From positions 68,661,912 through 68,725,911 of the forward strand of contig CM043963.1 of assembly GCA_014529385.2 (NCBI GenBank): a stretch of 64,000 bases of DNA, written 5' to 3'. The stretch is from Adiantum capillus-veneris. Lineage: Eukaryota > Streptophyta > Polypodiopsida > Polypodiales > Pteridaceae. The position numbers were made by a program, and so were the translations under genes. The notes beneath the pieces are model-generated. The model was not told the DNA's origin. It made no database searches and was given only the letters and a program-made list of their open reading frames with translations. Position 1 is the first letter of the stretch; each line of letters begins with the position of its first letter. This document shows positions 60,544 to 64,000 of the stretch, one piece after another.

Positions 60544-62333
60544 TCAGCCCCAAAAACCCTGAAGAGAAGGTTTCTCTTTGCAAGAACTTCTCCTCACTTG
60601 CACCACCATAGTTCCGCTTTTTAGTGGCACCCCAAGAAAATCCTGAGAAAATCTTTGTTCTTTAAACTCCTTGCGTATCTTTGGGATTGGACGATCACGT
60701 AAACTGTCTTTGTTTCTAGCATGGTCAACACATACAGTTAAAAATTGAACCGCTTTCTTACCATCTCGACTCCGAACCCTGGCATAGGCCGAGCCATCAT
60801 CTAGCACCTTAGTTTCCATCAACACAGCCGTAATGTAGGGTTGTCCCAAAATCAGTGGGTAGGAGGAATGCTCCTGTATAAAAAAGTTTTGCTCATCAAA
60901 AATATCCCCAATAGATACCTTAACATTTGCACATGCACCGTAAAGATCTCCAAGAAGCATGTTGGCAGCTCGAATCCGACACCTGTGATCCACATCAATA
61001 GGCGACTTCCCCTTTTGGTGCAAAATGATTGCCATGAGATTGATTTCTGAACCATGGTGTATGAAGGATAAGGCCGGCTCCTCAATACCGCCAAGCTTTA
61101 CCACTATTTGTGTCATTGCTCTTGCCCAATGAGTCCTTAAAAAGTGACTCTTGGGTATAATTTCTTCATCTTCCTCGTCATTAAAATGCATGTTTCTTAC
61201 CTCAGGTACAATCGGGCTTGGTACCACCACAGGTTTTGGCTCTTCTTCTTCAAGAGCTGTTAGATACTCTTCATAATCTTCCGAAATTTCTTCAATGTGA
61301 CGAACCACTTGGCTCTTAACGGGATCTAACTCTTGATCACTTGGTATTTGTCGCTTCCTTTTAATAATATCGATGATTTCTTCATGGAACTCGCGCTTAG
61401 AAATTCCTAGAATGTCCCCCAATGTGAGCTCCACTTTACTATTTAGGATATGTTCTTCAAAAAATTTCTTCAAATCTGTAGCCAATTCAATATCAGACTT
61501 GAGTTTATACGAGGGCCTTTTAGGCTTACCTTGCTTCTTGTCCTTCGGAGCCTCTTCCATAACCACCTGAAGAGCAGGTTTACGAGCAGGCCCTTCTTCT
61601 TTCTAGTTGTTGGATCTCGTTGGCTTTTTTCACGTCCCAGCCACCTCTTCATCTCTTTTCCACTTCTCTTCCATAATAGCTTCATTGGCTTGAGCTTTAG
61701 CAATATAAGCATATACTGAAAGAGAATCCACTGGATCGGTCCACCCTGTAGTTTCTCGAATTGTATTCCCCACCTGGCATAACTTCCCATATGTTACCTT
61801 ATCTGCTTTTGCTGTCTTTGAGGCATATGGCCACAACTGGCCCTTTGCACCTGTACTATCATCATCTTCTTTACCACAAACTTGCAGTCCATATGTTGCT
61901 GCTTCCACAAGAGCAACATTATGCTGTATTTCTTCCAATATCTTCTTTTTTTTTCCTCTACCAAAGTTTCGGGGGAGAAGTTTTCCTGTCGCCCTGAGAT
62001 GAATCTTCTTGTTTTTCCAGAAAACCACATTCTTCTTGTAAGCTTCATCAAACTCATTACACTCTCTCACATACCTGTGATCTTCACTATCGCACCACAT
62101 GCATCGATCCCAGTTTACGTGGTGGCTGCTGCTGCTTAGGTTCTGAAGTAGACGCTTTTGCAGCTAACCCTTCAAATTTAAGTGTTTTGAAATTCAAATT
62201 TAGTTCTTGAATAGATTTAACCAGATCGTCAAGAACATGCCCCTCCACCTTGGGTAATGTCCAGGGTGATTTCTCTTGAATCTCTTCTTCATCATCATCT
62301 AGTACCTCGATCACGATTTGCTTATCAACTCGC
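60544..62333 (-). pseudogene. Gypsy family C gag (C-terminal) and protease
   Basis: 62333-62087 is an acidic gag segment (VIEVLDDDEEEI) and continues to a knuckle CMWCDSEDHRYVREC (CX2CX4HX4C) near 62080. After a stop at about 61630 the same frame continues 61566-60544 with a retropepsin-like region (FIHHGSEINLM, then SYPLILGQPYITA), where His replaces the residue usually next to the catalytic Asp region. A single nonsense codon separates the two long open stretches. Confidence 0.75.
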
Positions 62334-62340
62334 TTCTCTC

Positions 62341-62567
62341 TGTTGGAATTAGGGTTGCAGAGAAACACACACAGCGTGGAGAAGACGAAGGAAGCTCAAG
62401 GCACACAATAGAGAGTGTGTTACTTAGTGTGCAATGGAAAGATAGATAGCCCTAGAGTGATGGGCGTATATACAATGCACCGGGGAAAAAACCTCCTAAA
62501 GAGGGAAAAAATGCCCCGGCGGTCCTAGTGTGTTCACACACATCACTACCACATGTATATGGTAACA
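62341..62567 (-). repeat. 3' LTR of a Ty1/copia element
   Basis: Minus-strand start TGTTACCATATACATG directly after the purine tract CAGGGGGGATT (62568-62578), end TTCCAACA; 227 bp. It interrupts family C gag. The 5' LTR lies beyond the window. Confidence 0.85.
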
Positions 62568-62642
62568 AATCCCCCCTGGAGTGATGCGGTGAACGAGAGC
62601 TGGCACATGAGTAAAGGGAAGTGCCATGCCCTGAGGACAGGA

Positions 62643-64000
62643 TCAGTCCACAAAGGGGAGTAAGCCCAAAGCTTTGCGAAAAGCTTCAAGCTTCTCACGA
62701 GACAATGCCTTTGTGAAAAGATCTGCAAGGTTGTCCTGTGTTGGCACATAAGCCAAGCTGATCTCTCCTGCTGAGAGCCTCTCCCTGACATAGTGGTAAT
62801 GCACCTCAATGTGCTTTGTGCGAGCATGAAAAACTGGGTTCGTCGCAACTGCTAATGCGCTCTGACTGTCAGTGTAGATAGTGTTGGCAGTGTCCTGTCC
62901 AACACCCAAATCAGCCATAAGGTGTCTGAGCCATACACACTCAACCGTAGCTGTGAAGACTGCCCTGTACTCAGCCTCACAACTCAAAGTGGCCACAGTA
63001 GGTTGCTTCTTGCTCAACCATGATATACATGAACTGCCAAGCATGAAACAAAAACCACTTGTGGAAACTCGCGTGTCAAAACAACCAACCCAATCTGAGT
63101 CCGAAAAAGCATGTAAGTCTGGCGGCAATGATCCCCCCTTGGGATAAAACAAGCCAAGATGTAAAGTGCCACTAAGGTAGCGAAAAATCCTCTTGACATC
63201 CTGCCAATACTTAGACCCTGGGCTATGCATAAATCTGCTGACCTGTGAGATTGCAAACTGAATATCTGGCCTCGTGTTGCATACATAAATGAGGCAGCCA
63301 ACAACAGTTTGGTAAAGATTGACATCAGTAGGATCACCAGCATCATGTAGACTCAACTTCAAACCTGTTTCCATGGGAGTGGCAATAGGTTTGCAATCCT
63401 CAAGTCCATACTTACATAGCAATGTCTCTATGTAACTTTTCTGACACAAGGCAATACCACCATCACACTGCTTAAACTGTATACCCAAATAATGATGCAA
63501 CAGCCCCAAATTTTTCATCTTGAAAGTAGCATTCAAATCAGCCTTAAATTCAGCAATATGTCTCTCATTTGGTCCACTGATCAGCAAATCATCAACATAA
63601 AGAACCACGATGAGAAATACATCACCCTCACGCTTTACATACAATGTGCTTTCTGTTGGACTGTTACGAAAGCCTTGTTTGACCAAATGAGTGTCAGCTT
63701 TCTCATACCAAGCACGAGGAGATTGCTTCAACCCATACAAAGCCTTGTTACATTTGCACACTTTGTCCTCTTGTCCTTTTATGACAAAACCGCGAGGCTG
63801 CGTTACATAATCTTCCTCAAATATGTCACCATTCAAGAAAGCAGTAACAATGTCTGATTGATGTACATCCCAACCATAATGAGCTGCCAATGCACATAGA
63901 AAACGCACAATAGTGATCATACGACAAGTGGGAGCAAAAGTCTCTTCATAATCTATGCCTTTTTGCTGTGCATAACCCTTTGCAGCAAGTCGAGCCTTAT
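62643..64000 (-). CDS. Ty1/copia pol, RT and RNase H (partial, open)
   Basis: The frame is open from the window edge to a stop at 62643, about 450 codons. RT: WDVHQSDIVTAFLNGD, YGLKQSPRAWY and catalytic VVLYVDDLLISG. RNase H: FSDSDWVGCFDTRVSTSGF, CEAEYRA, IYTDSQSALAVA, and a final NLADLFTKAL. Upstream of 63920 the same frame continues with RLAAKGYAQQKGIDYEETFA, so the ATG at 63920 is internal. All key residues are kept, so the element is recent and may be active. Gag, protease and integrase lie outside the window. Confidence 0.95.
   Translation of the reverse strand, partial: KARLAAKGYAQQKGIDYEETFAPTCRMITIVRFLCALAAHYGWDVHQSDIVTAFLNGDIFEEDYVTQPRGFVIKGQEDKVCKCNKALYGLKQSPRAWYEKADTHLVKQGFRNSPTESTLYVKREGDVFLIVVLYVDDLLISGPNERHIAEFKADLNATFKMKNLGLLHHYLGIQFKQCDGGIALCQKSYIETLLCKYGLEDCKPIATPMETGLKLSLHDAGDPTDVNLYQTVVGCLIYVCNTRPDIQFAISQVSRFMHSPGSKYWQDVKRIFRYLSGTLHLGLFYPKGGSLPPDLHAFSDSDWVGCFDTRVSTSGFCFMLGSSCISWLSKKQPTVATLSCEAEYRAVFTATVECVWLRHLMADLGVGQDTANTIYTDSQSALAVATNPVFHARTKHIEVHYHYVRERLSAGEISLAYVPTQDNLADLFTKALSREKLEAFRKALGLLPFVD

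Overview
This is a plant nuclear genomic window that consists mostly of nested transposable elements. The supporting signs are spliced GT..AG introns in the transposon genes, plant-type CACTA, Ty3/gypsy chromovirus and Ty1/copia elements, initiator-tRNA-Met primer sites, very frequent (AG)n and (AC)n microsatellites, and one exon of a universal-stress-protein (USP) domain gene. The species cannot be named. The dinucleotide-rich, retroelement-packed composition would fit a fern or another large-genome plant, but that is a guess. No rRNA, convincing functional tRNA, CRISPR array or bacterial gene was seen.

Layout. 72-5724 (-): complete, decayed Ty3/gypsy chromovirus with 122/123-bp LTRs and target duplication CCACC. 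5725-10677: old LTR debris, a copia gag remnant and a dispersed block of compound microsatellite. 10678-18731 (+): CACTA element copy 1, with termini CACTACAAGAGG and target duplication TGG. 18732-28900: unrecognised decayed coding fragments in two related copies, microsatellite blocks, a copia gag remnant and tRNA-like (SINE-like) segments. 28907-29144 (-): first coding exon of a USP-domain gene, the only clear host gene. 29540-39100 (-): small GC-rich non-coding LTR element (target duplication CGGAA) that holds CACTA copy 2 (30308-38003, -, target duplication CCA). About 39400-51719 (+): Ty3/gypsy element B, whose gag is split by a 5.5-kb non-coding LTR element (42015-47554) and whose pol end is cut by a second member of that family (51720 to about 54345). 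About 54440-62340 (-): Ty3/gypsy family C, as a gag fragment, a probable LTR and a decayed pol. 62341-64000 (-): 3' part of a well preserved Ty1/copia element that enters the window from the right and interrupts family C gag.

The most informative system is the CACTA pair. The two copies lie in opposite orientation 11.6 kb apart and are nearly identical, so they moved recently. Copy 2 has a six-exon TNP2-type transposase gene (1104 codons) and a three-exon second gene (371 codons) that both read through; copy 1 has a frameshifting deletion in the first and a nonsense codon plus a deletion in the second. Copy 2 could therefore supply the proteins and copy 1 could be a passenger. Both carry, between the 5' terminus and the transposase gene, a fragment of a heavy-metal-associated isoprenylated plant protein (HIPP) gene. 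Copy 1 keeps the C-terminal block with its CaaX box and copy 2 has lost it. Sub-terminal TAGCGACGC arrays and a 29-bp palindrome are shared by the copies and are candidate transposase-binding or hairpin sites.
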